A DNA stretch of 64,000 nt from Mesobacillus boroniphilus (GCF_018424685.1 NZ_QTKX01000001.1:496001-560000); one strand, 5' to 3'. Numbered from the stretch's first letter, positions 29,728 to 39,002 are shown. Numbers and translations: made by a program. Notes: generated by a model not told the origin, from the letters alone.

Positions 29728-30063
29728 ATGGCTAATCAACAACCAAGTTCAGGGAACCCAAGAGTAGACGTTGAATATCGTCGCAAGAAGAGCGCCGAAG
29801 AGATGAGATACCAAATCGTTTCCTTTGCATTGATGATTTTCTTGACACTCGTTGCCTTTGTTGCAGTTGGATATGAAGGATTTTCAGGCTGGTTCACAGT
29901 TCCGTTCATCCTTCTGCTTGCTGTGATCCAGGTAATCTTCCAGCTTTACTATTTCATGCATATGAGTCATAAAGGGCATGAAGCACCTGCATTGTTCCTT
30001 TATTCTGGTGTCGTTGTAGGAGCTGTAACAGTCCTGGCTTTCACAACAATTATCTGGTGGTAA
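29728..30063 (+). CDS. ctaF: Cytochrome caa3 oxidase subunit IVB
   Basis: 111 residues with three hydrophobic helices (about 30-50, 57-75, 88-108). Subunit IV family opening RRKKSAEEMRYQIVSFALMIFLTLVAF and FQLYYFMHMSHKGHE. Starts 4 bp after ctaE. A strong terminator follows, so ctaG is probably transcribed in part separately. Confidence 0.93.
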   Translation: MANQQPSSGNPRVDVEYRRKKSAEEMRYQIVSFALMIFLTLVAFVAVGYEGFSGWFTVPFILLLAVIQVIFQLYYFMHMSHKGHEAPALFLYSGVVVGAVTVLAFTTIIWW

Positions 30064-30080
30064 TATATAATGACTTAAAG

Positions 30081-30107
30081 AAAAAATCGGCTATAAGCCG
30101 ATTTTTT
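30081..30107 (+). terminator. ctaF terminator
   Basis: AAAAAATCGGCT, loop ATA, AGCCGATTTTTT. Confidence 0.9.
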
Positions 30108-30217
30108 CTATGTAAGCGAGTATACTAACATTTAATGGCAGAGTCATTTTATTGATGTGCCATACCTTTGGAAGTATAATGAGAGTAAAGTTCTTAAACA
30201 GGACGGGGTGAATAACG

Positions 30218-31129
30218 ATGCTAACGCTTGAAATATTTGGGTTCAGAGCCCTATGGAGCCCGGTATATTTTCTTTTGATGGCAGCACTGCTAGTTGCTTA
30301 TTTTTTGATTGTCTACAAATACTATAATCGTTTTAAAAATGGGGAACCCGCGACGAGAAAGCAGGCGGTTTACTTTACATCCGCAATTCTAGTACTGTAT
30401 ATCATTAAAGGTTCGCCTGTGGATCTAATGGCGCATATAACCTTTTATATGCATATGATCCAAATGTCAGTCCTATATCTTGTTGTTCCGCCATTATTGA
30501 TTTTCGGCTTTCCTAATTGGCTTTGGAGATCGTTACTATCACTTCCGATAGTCGATCCACTATTTCGCTTTTTCACGAAGCCGCTTATTGCCTTGATCAT
30601 GTTTAATGGAATATTCTCTATTTACCATATCCCGCTGATTTTTGATGTTGTTAAAACAGATATGTGGCTGCATGCAGGATATACATCGGTGCTATTTATA
30701 CTCGCGATGTTCATGTGGTGGCCTCTTGTCAATAAATTGGAAGAGTATCAGACATTATCCGGTGTTAAAAAGATGGGGTATATTTTTGCTGATGGTGTGC
30801 TAATCACACCAGCGTGCGCATTAATCATCTTTGCCGATACACCAATGTACGCAACTTTTTCCGACCCGAATGCGTGGGGCGAAGCTTTGAAATTATGTGT
30901 ACCGCCTACGATGCTTTCGAGCTTGAATCTCAGCGGTCCTGAAACCTTCAGTTCTATTTCGCTATTGCATGATCAGCAGCTTGGAGGAGTAATCATGAAA
31001 GTCATTCAGGAAATCGTCTATGGTATCTTCCTGGGATATGCTTTCTTCCAATGGTTCAGAAATGAAGAGGATCATCAAGCTGAACAAGATGCGATCAATC
31101 TTGCGAGCGCACCCCAGCCAATTAAGTAA
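30218..31129 (+). CDS. ctaG: Cytochrome c oxidase assembly protein CtaG (Caa3_CtaG family)
   Basis: 303 residues, about seven membrane segments. Needed for active caa3 oxidase in B. subtilis, probably for copper delivery. Conserved motifs: DLMAHITFYMHMIQMSVLYLVVPPLL, HDQQLGGVIMKV and several paired His/Met in membrane loops. ATG after GGGGTG. Separated from ctaF by a terminator and 154 bp. Confidence 0.93.
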   Translation: MLTLEIFGFRALWSPVYFLLMAALLVAYFLIVYKYYNRFKNGEPATRKQAVYFTSAILVLYIIKGSPVDLMAHITFYMHMIQMSVLYLVVPPLLIFGFPNWLWRSLLSLPIVDPLFRFFTKPLIALIMFNGIFSIYHIPLIFDVVKTDMWLHAGYTSVLFILAMFMWWPLVNKLEEYQTLSGVKKMGYIFADGVLITPACALIIFADTPMYATFSDPNAWGEALKLCVPPTMLSSLNLSGPETFSSISLLHDQQLGGVIMKVIQEIVYGIFLGYAFFQWFRNEEDHQAEQDAINLASAPQPIK

Positions 31130-31140
31130 TAACGAATTGC

Positions 31141-31166
31141 AAAAGCTTCCTTATCGGGAAGCTTTT
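31141..31166 (+). terminator. ctaG terminator
   Basis: AAAAGCTTCC, loop TTATC, GGGAAGCTTTT. Confidence 0.85.
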
Positions 31167-31295
31167 ATTGTTGTTTAATATCGTTTACACTCCACCAAAA
31201 AAATTATTATTTATCAGCAATCAAAGATTGAAAAAAAGAGACAGGTCACCTACAATTAACTTTATGGAGAAATAATGATTGAGAGGTACATATAT

Positions 31296-31760
31296 ATGTC
31301 AAACTTACCGATTCTGCCGACAATCAGCACTACATTTATCGTTTTAAGTGCGATTACCGTGGCAATTGGCTGGGCCCAGATAAAACAAAGAAAGATTGAA
31401 AAGCATCGCAAGACCATGACACTGGCTGGTATATTCGCCATCATATTCTTTGTGATCTATGCATCAAGAACGATTTTCATTGGAAATACATCATTTGGTG
31501 GACCTGACGATATCAAGATTTACTATACGCTGTTCTTAATCTTCCATATCACACTTGCGACTATTGGTGCTGTCCTTGGAATTATCTCGCTTTACACAGG
31601 ATATAAGAACAAGCTTGAGCGTCATCGCAAACTTGGACCTATCACCAGTGTTACCTGGTTCTTTACTGGCATCACGGGTGTTGCAGTTTACCTGCTTCTT
31701 TATGTGTTCTATAAAGGCGGGGAAACAACTTCAGTCATCAAGGCCATACTCGGAACATAG
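31296..31760 (+). CDS. ctaM: CtaM, DUF420 membrane protein for heme A oxidases
   Basis: 154 residues from the ATG after GAGAGGTAC; an ATG 21 bp upstream overlaps the site. Five membrane helices; conserved His in EKHRKTM, FHITLA and ERHRKLGP on membrane edges. DUF420 family; the Staphylococcus and B. subtilis (YozB) members are required for heme A-type oxidase function. In B. subtilis yozB lies elsewhere, so its linkage to the cta cluster fits its role. Confidence 0.85.
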   Translation: MSNLPILPTISTTFIVLSAITVAIGWAQIKQRKIEKHRKTMTLAGIFAIIFFVIYASRTIFIGNTSFGGPDDIKIYYTLFLIFHITLATIGAVLGIISLYTGYKNKLERHRKLGPITSVTWFFTGITGVAVYLLLYVFYKGGETTSVIKAILGT

Positions 31761-31769
31761 CAGACTTTG

Positions 31770-31798
31770 AAACATTGCTTATAGCAATGTTTTTTTTT
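31770..31798 (+). terminator. ctaM terminator
   Basis: AAACATTGC, loop TTATA, GCAATGTTT, then T-run. Confidence 0.85.
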
Positions 31799-31862
31799 AT
31801 TTCTTGAAGGTATTCTCGCTTTAACAGACGAATTTATTAGGTTGTAAAAAGGGGGGATTTAC

Positions 31863-33041
31863 TTGGATATTAAAGTTTTATCAGAAGAACATTTTCTGGA
31901 GTCAATGAATTTATCAATGTATGCTTTTCAGTATAAAGTGGCGGAAAGTGATATTCCAAAAAGGATGGAAACCCTTAAGAAACATCGCTTGCTAGGGATT
32001 TTTGAAGGGGAAGAGCTTGCTTCCAAATTGCATATTCTTTCTTTGAATGTGAAGCTAGGTCAACAGGATTGGAAAATGGGTGGTATTGCCGGAGTCGCTA
32101 CCTATCCAGAGCATAGACGTAAAGGGCATGTTAATGCCTTAATGAAAAGGGCACTGGAGGATATGAATCAAAGTGGGAATATTGTTTCTTTCCTTCATCC
32201 ATTTCAGATCGATTTCTATAGAAGGTTTGGCTGGGAGATCATTTCAGACAACAGGAAGATTACTATCGAAAAAATAGATTTAAAACCAGTAGATATACAA
32301 TCGGGAAATATTAAAAGACATACAGAGAAGAATCACTCATTGGATATTGAGAGGGTCTATGAGAAATATGCAGCAATGCATAGCGCGATGTTAGCAAGAG
32401 ATTCGGAATGGTGGCGTACAAGTATATACGGTGAACAAACAGCTGCTGTTTATTATGATTCAAAAAATGAAGCGACAGGATACGTGTTATATGAGATTAA
32501 AGATAATGTAATGAAGGTTGAGGAATACGTTTCTTTAACCCATGAATCCAGAAAAGGACTGTGGAATTTTATTTGCCAGCATGATTCAATGGTAGATCGA
32601 GTGGAAGTGCTTTTATCAGTCCATGACCTATTCCCGTACTTTTTAAAGGAGCCTAAGCTCAAGACTGAAGTTTATCCTTATTTTATGGGCAGAATTGTCA
32701 ATGTTGAGAAAGCATTATCTAGCTATCCTTTAAACACCAGCACTGATGGGAAAAATATGTTTCTACATCTGGATGATGCAGCTGCTCCATGGAATACAGG
32801 GACATATATAATGGGGCAGGAAGGAGTTACATTTCATCCTGTGAAAGATGGTAGTACCTGTGTAACTGCTCCAAAGCGCGGACTGCAATTGAACATCAAC
32901 ACTTTAACGGCCATGTTATTCGGCTATAAACGCCCTCTTGAATTATTTGAGTTAGAACTGCTCAAGGGAGACATCAATGAGGTCATGGAGCTAGAGCATG
33001 CAATTCCAGTATTCAAACCATTTTTCTATGATTTCTTTTAA
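31863..33041 (+). CDS. Eis-like GNAT acetyltransferase
   Basis: 392 residues, three-part Eis-type enzyme: an N-terminal GNAT domain with acetyl-CoA loop HRRKGHVNALM, a second degenerate GNAT domain (about 150-290), and a C-terminal sterol-carrier-like domain (about 290-392). Homologues acetylate amino groups of peptides or aminoglycosides; the substrate here is unknown. TTG start 9 bp after AAAGGGGGG. Monocistronic. Confidence 0.85.
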   Translation: MDIKVLSEEHFLESMNLSMYAFQYKVAESDIPKRMETLKKHRLLGIFEGEELASKLHILSLNVKLGQQDWKMGGIAGVATYPEHRRKGHVNALMKRALEDMNQSGNIVSFLHPFQIDFYRRFGWEIISDNRKITIEKIDLKPVDIQSGNIKRHTEKNHSLDIERVYEKYAAMHSAMLARDSEWWRTSIYGEQTAAVYYDSKNEATGYVLYEIKDNVMKVEEYVSLTHESRKGLWNFICQHDSMVDRVEVLLSVHDLFPYFLKEPKLKTEVYPYFMGRIVNVEKALSSYPLNTSTDGKNMFLHLDDAAAPWNTGTYIMGQEGVTFHPVKDGSTCVTAPKRGLQLNINTLTAMLFGYKRPLELFELELLKGDINEVMELEHAIPVFKPFFYDFF

Positions 33042-33059
33042 TTTGTATACAGCAACAAC

Positions 33060-33086
33060 AAAACCCGGGTGCAGTTCACCCGGGTT
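33060..33086 (+). terminator. Terminator of the Eis-like gene
   Basis: AAAACCCGGGT, loop GCAGTTC, ACCCGGGTTTT, extended by GCAACA/TGTTGC outside. Confidence 0.9.
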
Positions 33087-33123
33087 TTGTTGCTTTTATT
33101 ATAAACTTTTTGCACAAATAGAT

Positions 33124-33229
33124 TAGTGTCTGACTCCAGCGCTTAGCTTTTTTTATCACTGAAAGTGCTCCTTGAGTATCTTGCGATCAGTGTTAGCTTT
33201 GGGCAGTTCGAGACGCTTCTTATCTAAAT
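33124..33229. repeat. Dispersed GC-rich repeat, divergent copy C
   Basis: Contains GACTCCAGCGCTTAGC, CTTGCGATCAGTGTTAGCTTTG and GGCAGTTCGAGACGCTTC, recognisable against CTCCAGCGCCTAGCC, CTTGCGAGAAGCGTCAGCTTTG and GAGCAGCTCGAGTCGCTT of copy D. Abuts the stop codon of the permease gene. The most degraded copy. Confidence 0.55.
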
Positions 33230-34288
33230 TTAAATTTTGAATTTAAATTTAATGATTCCAGCTTCTTTGGCTGAATTGAATCCAATCAAGAGCAATGGTC
33301 CTATGACAAAGCCCATAAAGCCGAATAGCTTCAGTCCAAGATACATGGCAATCAGTGTAGATAGCGGGGAAAGGCCTATATGGCTGCCCATCACCTTAGG
33401 CTCGACTGTACGCCTGATAATCAGCAAAATAACTGCCAGAACCGCCAACTGGGTTCCAAGGGCAATATTACCTGTTGCTAGATGGAAGATTGACCATGGC
33501 GCCAATATGACGATTGAGCCAATCAACGGGATAAAATCAATCAGCCAGATAACCGCCGACATAACAATTGCATATTCTGGCGTGATGAAAAGCAATCCAA
33601 TTAGGGCAACGATAAAAATGATCACACTTACTAGAAATTGTGCTTTCAAGAAACCAAACACAACATAAGAAAGCCGTGAAGTCATGAAGTGTACTTTGTC
33701 TGCTGTTCTCTCTGTTAAATGGCTGTATACACTCTGTCTTAGAGATGGCAGCTCCAGCAAGAAAAGAAACAAGGCAATCAAATAGACAAGGAAGCTGATC
33801 AGGAAGTTCGGGATGTAGGTCAGCAGTGCTTTCAAATTATCTATATTGATCAATGCGATCATGTCATTCTTGAGTTTATTCAGAAATTCCTCTGCCCGGT
33901 TGCTGATTTCGGTTACAACTTCCCTCGGTAGGTCGTTGGCAGCTTCAACAAAACTATTTTCGGCCTTATACCAGGCATTTGTAATTTCATTTATATAGAC
34001 TGGAGTATTATCAATCAAGTCAATTGCCTCGGTGATTGCCGTCGTAGTCAGGAAATAGCCTGCGACCATGATGAGCAATACAAACAGGAGGAAAATTGCC
34101 AATACTGCCAGGCGCCGTCCAATCTTGAATCTTTTCTGGAAGTAAACTACTGCAGGTTCAAGAAAAAGGGCGGTAATCAAAGCAGCAATTAATGGGATGG
34201 ATACCGGAAGGATAATGTAAAGAATTGCTGCAACGATGATGGTGATTAATGCAATAATGATAGTTCGTTTAGTAAAAATACCGGACAA
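33230..34288 (-). CDS. AI-2E family (YtvI-like) membrane transporter
   Basis: 352 residues, about eight membrane helices with the large extracytoplasmic loop (about 85-165) usual in the AI-2E exporter/permease family. The C-terminal half has VIWLIDFIPLIGSIVILAPW and VEPKVMGSHIGLSPLSTLIAMYLGLKLFG. Some relatives export small molecules; YtvI is sporulation-linked. Start TTG 7 bp after AAAGGAG. Substrate unknown. Confidence 0.85.
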   Translation of the reverse strand: MSGIFTKRTIIIALITIIVAAILYIILPVSIPLIAALITALFLEPAVVYFQKRFKIGRRLAVLAIFLLFVLLIMVAGYFLTTTAITEAIDLIDNTPVYINEITNAWYKAENSFVEAANDLPREVVTEISNRAEEFLNKLKNDMIALINIDNLKALLTYIPNFLISFLVYLIALFLFLLELPSLRQSVYSHLTERTADKVHFMTSRLSYVVFGFLKAQFLVSVIIFIVALIGLLFITPEYAIVMSAVIWLIDFIPLIGSIVILAPWSIFHLATGNIALGTQLAVLAVILLIIRRTVEPKVMGSHIGLSPLSTLIAMYLGLKLFGFMGFVIGPLLLIGFNSAKEAGIIKFKFKI

Positions 34289-34579
34289 GTGAAACTCCTT
34301 TCTATACTCCCCGAAGAGTATATACCTTTAAAAAGCATTTATTAAGGGCAGTTAAGCCTTATTATCTCAAAAAGCGCAAAAAATTCCTTAACAATTAAAT
34401 TATAGTACGCATTTAATATAAGAAACAACAAAAATCAGTTATTACCCATGTCTTTTTGTAAACTTTGCTGATTTTAAAGCTGACGGATTCACTTCAATAA
34501 CGATAGATCGCTACTATTCCATCTCTATGTATGCTTATGAACATCTGGTTCCGCAACCTTATCATTTAGGGGTGAGGCA

Positions 34580-34936
34580 ATGAAGAAGTCAGGAAAAATC
34601 ATGCCTCAGCAATATAGAGAGGTATGCCGTGCAGTCTGTGCGATTGTCAATGCCAATATAAATGAAAACCGCACTTTTCAACAGTCCAGGTTAAAAAACA
34701 GGATCTCTCGATTACGAAGAAATTCGTTTGCTGATAATGGAGTGATTGTTGAACTTGACCAGGGTTACGTGAAAATCAAAGTATACGTTGACACTATAGT
34801 TGGGGAGTACTCTATCCTTTTTAATGCAATAGAGCTTCAGAAAAACATAGAAGAGGAGATTGTGCTGTTTACTTCTATATTACCGAAAAAGATTGATGTC
34901 ATCATAACGGGCATTCATGTAAAAAAGACGCAATGA
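34580..34936 (+). CDS. Asp23-like small protein, unknown
   Basis: 118 residues, basic N-terminus (KKSGKIMPQQYREVCRAV; RLKNRISRLRRNSF) and a second half VIVELDQGYVKIKVYVDTIVGEYS that has the strand pattern of Asp23/Gls24 proteins. This family link is weak inference. ATG follows GGGGTGAGG. Its terminator overlaps the stop codon. Isolated between two minus-strand genes. Confidence 0.55.
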   Translation: MKKSGKIMPQQYREVCRAVCAIVNANINENRTFQQSRLKNRISRLRRNSFADNGVIVELDQGYVKIKVYVDTIVGEYSILFNAIELQKNIEEEIVLFTSILPKKIDVIITGIHVKKTQ

Positions 34937-34948
34937 ATGCGTCTTTTT
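34921..34948 (+). terminator. Terminator of the Asp23-like gene
   Basis: AAAAAGACGCA, loop ATGAA, TGCGTCTTTTT. Confidence 0.85.
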
Positions 34949-34984
34949 AATGAAAATAAGTAAGTATCAAATTCACTTCAAAAA

Positions 34985-35179
34985 TTGTCCAGCTCCAGCG
35001 CCTAGCCAGTTTTCATCCCTAGATTGGCTTCCTCGATTATCTTGCGAGAAGCGTCAGCTTTGAGCAGCTCGAGTCGCTTGTCTAGTGTCGCCTCCTAGAA
35101 AATCCGAAATTTCAACTCCGCCGGCAGAAGCAAAAAGCGCTTCTGCCGGCGGAGCTGACCGAGGCGCTTACGCTTTTCT
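34985..35179. repeat. Dispersed GC-rich hairpin repeat, copy D
   Basis: About 195 bp from CCAGCTCCAGCGCCTAGCC to GAGGCGCTTACGCTTTTC, which touches the stop of the YugN-like gene. Carries a perfect 16-bp inverted repeat (35116-35131 with 35139-35154, loop AAAAAGC), of which copy A holds an imperfect version around the same loop. Confidence 0.75.
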
Positions 35180-35182
35180 AAT

Positions 35183-35542
35183 TTAAATTGCGAATTTCTC
35201 TACTTCTGCTTTCACTTCGTTTAAAAGCTTTTCGCTCTGGCTGACAATTGCTTTCGGGAATTGCTCACCTTCACCATATTCAACGCCATGCGGATAATAA
35301 TGCTTGCCTAACAAAGGTGTCATCAACTGAATGATCGCTTTGTGTGCGCCAACATCACCCTCGTGGACATGACCCTGTACACGCAGATAAAATGTGCCTT
35401 CTTTAACCACAGTCTTTTTGTCATAAGTTACTCTCTCATAATCCCATTGTCCTTCACGTACCAGACCATGCTCTAACATAACCTCATCAAGACGGTTCAA
35501 GTCCGCCTTCAGGTTTTCAATACCTGTATTTTCGAATTTCAT
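35183..35542 (-). CDS. YugN-like family protein
   Basis: 119 residues from the ATG after AGGAGGG. Family features: MKFENTGIENLKADLNRLDEVM, GQWDYERVTYD, YYLRVQG-type strand (TFYLRVQGHVHEGD) and LLGKHYYPHGVEYGE. Function unknown. In B. subtilis ylbA lies at this place, before ylbB, and may be the counterpart. Soluble. Confidence 0.78.
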   Translation of the reverse strand: MKFENTGIENLKADLNRLDEVMLEHGLVREGQWDYERVTYDKKTVVKEGTFYLRVQGHVHEGDVGAHKAIIQLMTPLLGKHYYPHGVEYGEGEQFPKAIVSQSEKLLNEVKAEVEKFAI

Positions 35543-35778
35543 CCTTTTCCCTCCTAAAAACACACTGCAGTAATATCGCCTAAAATAGATTATATCTCAA
35601 ATTTAATAATAGTAAAAATATGCTTAAGTTGCAATGAATATAAAATTGAATTTCTCTGCTTACATACAAGAAAAACTGATGACAAAATAAGATTTATGTA
35701 ATTGAGGGCATAATTAGCATGAGACAGGCAACCCTAGTTGTGAGTAGGCAAGCTTTGATTCATAAGGAGGAAATGAAA

Positions 35779-36207
35779 GTGCGTAAAATCCGTGATATCA
35801 TGACTAGCGATGTGGAAACCTGTACTTTACTGGACAATGTATTCGAAGTGGCGGTCAAAATGAAGGAATGGAATGTCGGATCCATCCCTATCGTTGACAA
35901 GGATAAGCTCGTAGGAATGATTACCGACCGGGATATTGTCATTAGAGGGATAGCAGAAAAACATCCACCATCTTCAAAGGTAGAAACGGTTATGAGTGAC
36001 CATCTCGTTACAGCAACACCGGATATGTCCACTAAAGATGCAACCAGGCTTATGGCAGAGCAGCAAATAAGAAGGCTGCCAGTAGTAGAAGACGATAAAT
36101 TAGTAGGAATCGTAGCGCTTGGTGACTTTGCTGTAAATGAAATGACAGACGAACAAGCACAGCACGCCCTATCAGAAATCTCTGAGCCAGGGAATCACAT
36201 GCAATAG
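35779..36207 (+). CDS. ylbB: CBS-domain pair protein YlbB
   Basis: 142 residues from a GTG 8 bp after AAGGAGG; a nearer ATG is too close and the outer frame has no site. Two CBS motifs (about 5-60 and 70-125) with IPIVDKDKLVGMITDRDIVIRG and RRLPVVEDDKLVGIVALGDFA. CBS pairs bind adenosyl ligands such as AMP or ATP. No partner domain is present. Function unknown. Confidence 0.85.
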   Translation: MRKIRDIMTSDVETCTLLDNVFEVAVKMKEWNVGSIPIVDKDKLVGMITDRDIVIRGIAEKHPPSSKVETVMSDHLVTATPDMSTKDATRLMAEQQIRRLPVVEDDKLVGIVALGDFAVNEMTDEQAQHALSEISEPGNHMQ

Positions 36208-36526
36208 TCTTAGGCACTCATAATGGGTGCCTTTTGTCATTAATCTTCCGAATGTTTCTTGAACCTTTCTCTGAACAGGTTGTTGTTTGATTTTACAATA
36301 AGCAAACCGTATGTTAAAAGTATGTTAACCATAGAAATGCAAGAAGAATGTCAATCGTGTTGAAGGTCATAAATTTTTTTGAGTCGTATGGAACACTTCT
36401 ATTAAAAAGAACTCTATAAATGATATAATAATTTCAAAAATCACTCATATAGTGATAGAGAGATAATAGTGTCTTTTGAATCACATAAGTGTGGCTAGCA
36501 ATACAGTCAATGAAGGGGGGATCTAC
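36208..36526. other. Intergenic region before ylbC
   Basis: 319 bp, AT-rich. A modest hairpin GGCAC/GTGCC with TTTT at 36213-36235 can end ylbB transcripts. A perfect -10 hexamer TATAAT lies at 36424-36429 with only a weak -35. No gene or structured RNA recognised. Confidence 0.5.
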
Positions 36527-37603
36527 CTGCGAACTATTGTAAGGATATTAATGTTTGCCGCAATCTTTTTACTTATTGGTTTATACATGGGTTATAACAA
36601 GGAAGATAATGACGAAATGGTAATCGAACAGACGTCTACTCCTAAAGTAGATGACTCCCTCGAAAAGGATATCAATCAACAAAGTATCAGTGAGGGAATT
36701 GAACAGCCTGCACAAGGTGTAGGTTCCCTATTAGGAAAAGATATTGATTCTCTTAAGGAGACCTTAGGTGAACCATCCAGGGTTGATCTTTCAGCTTATG
36801 GTTTCCATTGGTGGATTTTTAACAATGACATTGACCAATATATCCAGGCTGGTGTCTTGGATGGCAAGGTCGTGACGGCTTACGGCATTGGGCCTTCAGT
36901 AAATGTACAGCCATTTGAAATTGGTCAGCCGATTGAAGAAATCTTTTCAATGAACGTGATAGAGCCGGATGTGACGTTTGAATATAATGGGAGCTCCTAC
37001 AAGTTCGAGCTTTCCGAGCAGGATATGAACACCCGTCCCATTATCAAAATGGGTGAGTACTTTGTTCAGCTCTATATTGATAAATTCACTAGTTCTGTCT
37101 CGAGCATCCGGTATATGGACAAAGAAACGATCGTCAAGCAGCGTCCATATGAAATGGTCTACAGAGGGACTCTGATAGAACCGCCTGTATTATCAGAAGG
37201 GGATTGGGTCAGGATTGAGGCTGGTCTCGAAAAACAGATTCTGGACATCACTAATGCGATCAGATTAAGACATGAGCTGCCAACGCTTGAGTGGGATGAA
37301 AAAACGGCAGAAGTTGCGTATGCCCATAGTAAGGATATGGCCATTGAAGACTATTTTTCGCATGAGTCGGAAAAATTCGGGGATTTATCGGAAAGGTTAA
37401 AAGCAGCAGAGATCTTGTATCAAGTGGCTGGCGAAAACATCGCTGCTAACTATACTGATGGACCAGCAGTTGTCGAAGGCTGGCTGAATAGTGAATCCCA
37501 CCGTGAGGCGCTATTGAATGAGGAGTTTTCGCATCTTGGAGTAGGGGTTTACCAAAGGCATTATACCCAGAACTTTTTGAGATTGTGGGAACAAGAACAG
37601 TAA
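36527..37603 (+). CDS. ylbC: CAP-domain secreted protein YlbC
   Basis: 358 residues if CTG at 36527 is the start: GGGGGG ends 6 bp upstream, whereas upstream in-frame TTG/GTG codons have no site. One N-terminal signal or anchor helix (ILMFAAIFLLIGLYMGY). Middle CAP-associated N-terminal domain (about 80-215: LLGKDIDSLKETLGEPSRVD), and C-terminal CAP/SCP-PR1 domain (about 230-350: ITNAIRLRHELPTLEWDEK, AYAHSKDMA, ENIA, WLNSESHREALLN). Likely a cell-surface protein; YkwD relatives are spore associated. Confidence 0.82.
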   Translation: MRTIVRILMFAAIFLLIGLYMGYNKEDNDEMVIEQTSTPKVDDSLEKDINQQSISEGIEQPAQGVGSLLGKDIDSLKETLGEPSRVDLSAYGFHWWIFNNDIDQYIQAGVLDGKVVTAYGIGPSVNVQPFEIGQPIEEIFSMNVIEPDVTFEYNGSSYKFELSEQDMNTRPIIKMGEYFVQLYIDKFTSSVSSIRYMDKETIVKQRPYEMVYRGTLIEPPVLSEGDWVRIEAGLEKQILDITNAIRLRHELPTLEWDEKTAEVAYAHSKDMAIEDYFSHESEKFGDLSERLKAAEILYQVAGENIAANYTDGPAVVEGWLNSESHREALLNEEFSHLGVGVYQRHYTQNFLRLWEQEQ

Positions 37604-37847
37604 TTGCTATTTTACATTTATTTATTAGGCTCATTTCTCAGACTTTGTTGCTATTGACTACAAAATAGGAGTGAATGAACTATTTTTCTACTCAAAGTAG
37701 CCTCATGTTTTGAGAAAACAGCTTGCAAACTTAATACCGAAATACAAAATTCGTACTATTTCGTTAAAATCGGCTTTAGGATTTTAACAACAATATTTAC
37801 GAAAACAGCCATTTATTATTTACAGCGAAGGAGCATGCACCAAGAGG
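37604..37847. other. Hairpin-rich intergenic stretch after ylbC
   Basis: Contains a 9-bp perfect inverted repeat GTTAAAATC / GATTTTAAC (37763-37788, 8-nt loop), an imperfect one CGAAATA..TATTTCG just before it, and at 37827-37859 GAAGGAGCATG / CATGCTCCTTC, which overlaps the end of the minus-strand gene and may terminate both. No reading frame of note. Confidence 0.5.
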
Positions 37848-38213
37848 TCATGCTCCTTCGTTTTGCTTGATTACCCTGTTGACTGAAAAGAAACCCTGCT
37901 TCCAGTTGCCGTAAAGATGTACCATTTCTCCTTCGTTGAAAAGGGGAGGAACTATCTCTTTTCTCAATGGCGTCACTTTTTTTACGGTCAACTCCTTTAA
38001 TCCAGTGTTGATTTTCAAGACGGTTATATGATTATAGCGATGATAGTAAAATCGCTCTTTGTATTCATTAACCTCCATGATTTTTCCGCTCACGATCGCT
38101 TCCTCAGGAATATTTTCAAGTTTGATCCATTCCTGAAAATTCGCCTGCATTTCTTTTTTCGTCAACCAATAAAAATAGGCAAGGACAATCGGTATCGCAA
38201 TTGCTGTAACCAT
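37848..38213 (-). CDS. Membrane-anchored hypothetical protein
   Basis: 121 residues: one N-terminal membrane helix (about 2-18), then a beta-rich soluble domain (VSGKIMEVNEYKERFYYHRYNHITVLKI; MVHLYGNWKQGFFSVNRVI) that could be an OB-like barrel. ATG follows AAGGTGATC and begins 12 bp after the upstream thioesterase stop, so the two form an operon. No family recognised. Confidence 0.65.
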   Translation of the reverse strand: MVTAIAIPIVLAYFYWLTKKEMQANFQEWIKLENIPEEAIVSGKIMEVNEYKERFYYHRYNHITVLKINTGLKELTVKKVTPLRKEIVPPLFNEGEMVHLYGNWKQGFFSVNRVIKQNEGA

Positions 38214-38224
38214 ACATGATCACC

Positions 38225-38716
38225 TTATTTATGCTGTTTTTTTACAACGAAAAAGCTTCCGGAAGAATGAGCGATTTTTTTTCCATCAGACCTGAATACA
38301 TCAGCTTCAAGGACAACGGTACTTCTACCTTTATGAATCAGCGTAGCTTTACAATGGAGATTGTCGCCGATACCTGGCGCTAGATAATGGATGTTTATTT
38401 GTGACGTGACCGCTGCATAACCTTCTGGCAGCAGTTTATTCGCAAGTGTTCCCATTGCCGTGTCGAGTATCGTGGCAGTAAAGCCGCCATGGACTATGCC
38501 AAGGGTATTGTCGAGTACATTTGTAATCGGAATATCAATTTCGCAGGTTTCATGATCGAGTCTCCTATCCATATGAAGAAGTCCATCGATATACGTACTG
38601 TTTTTCCCGCTTAGTTTATTTTTAACCCCAGATAGCACCGTTTTGAGATCTTCAAGTTCCTGCTCGCCTGAGAGCGAGACGCATTCGTCTAAAAGCTGTT
38701 GCAATTCTTTTTCCAC
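38225..38716 (-). CDS. PaaI-type hotdog thioesterase
   Basis: 163 residues. Hotdog-fold thioesterase domain (about 60-158) with the signature GIVHGGFTATILDTAMGTLA and the strand TSQINIHYLAPGIGDNLHCKATLIHKG. An N-terminal helical extension of about 45 residues precedes it. Predicted to hydrolyse acyl-CoA esters; substrate unknown. GTG start 9 bp after AGAGGT. Confidence 0.85.
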   Translation of the reverse strand: MEKELQQLLDECVSLSGEQELEDLKTVLSGVKNKLSGKNSTYIDGLLHMDRRLDHETCEIDIPITNVLDNTLGIVHGGFTATILDTAMGTLANKLLPEGYAAVTSQINIHYLAPGIGDNLHCKATLIHKGRSTVVLEADVFRSDGKKIAHSSGSFFVVKKQHK

Positions 38717-39002
38717 TATATTAATACCTCTTTCTGAATGGCTCTTTTCCTAAAATTCCGAATGAAAATCACTATTTTAAAAAAGCCATCTTATAATCTG
38801 TTTTTTATTTTAACACTTTAAAAAATTAAGATGAAGTTTTAAAGTATAGAGAAATCCATAAGTTTATTTATAAGATGGATGTGAAAGCAACATAGAATCA
38901 GAAGGTTGCTGTTAGAACAATAATTTATCATGGATCCCTTTCACCAATAATGATAATTTTCATAAGCTATTATAGGCATTTGTTACACTGTGAGGTGAAA
39001 GT

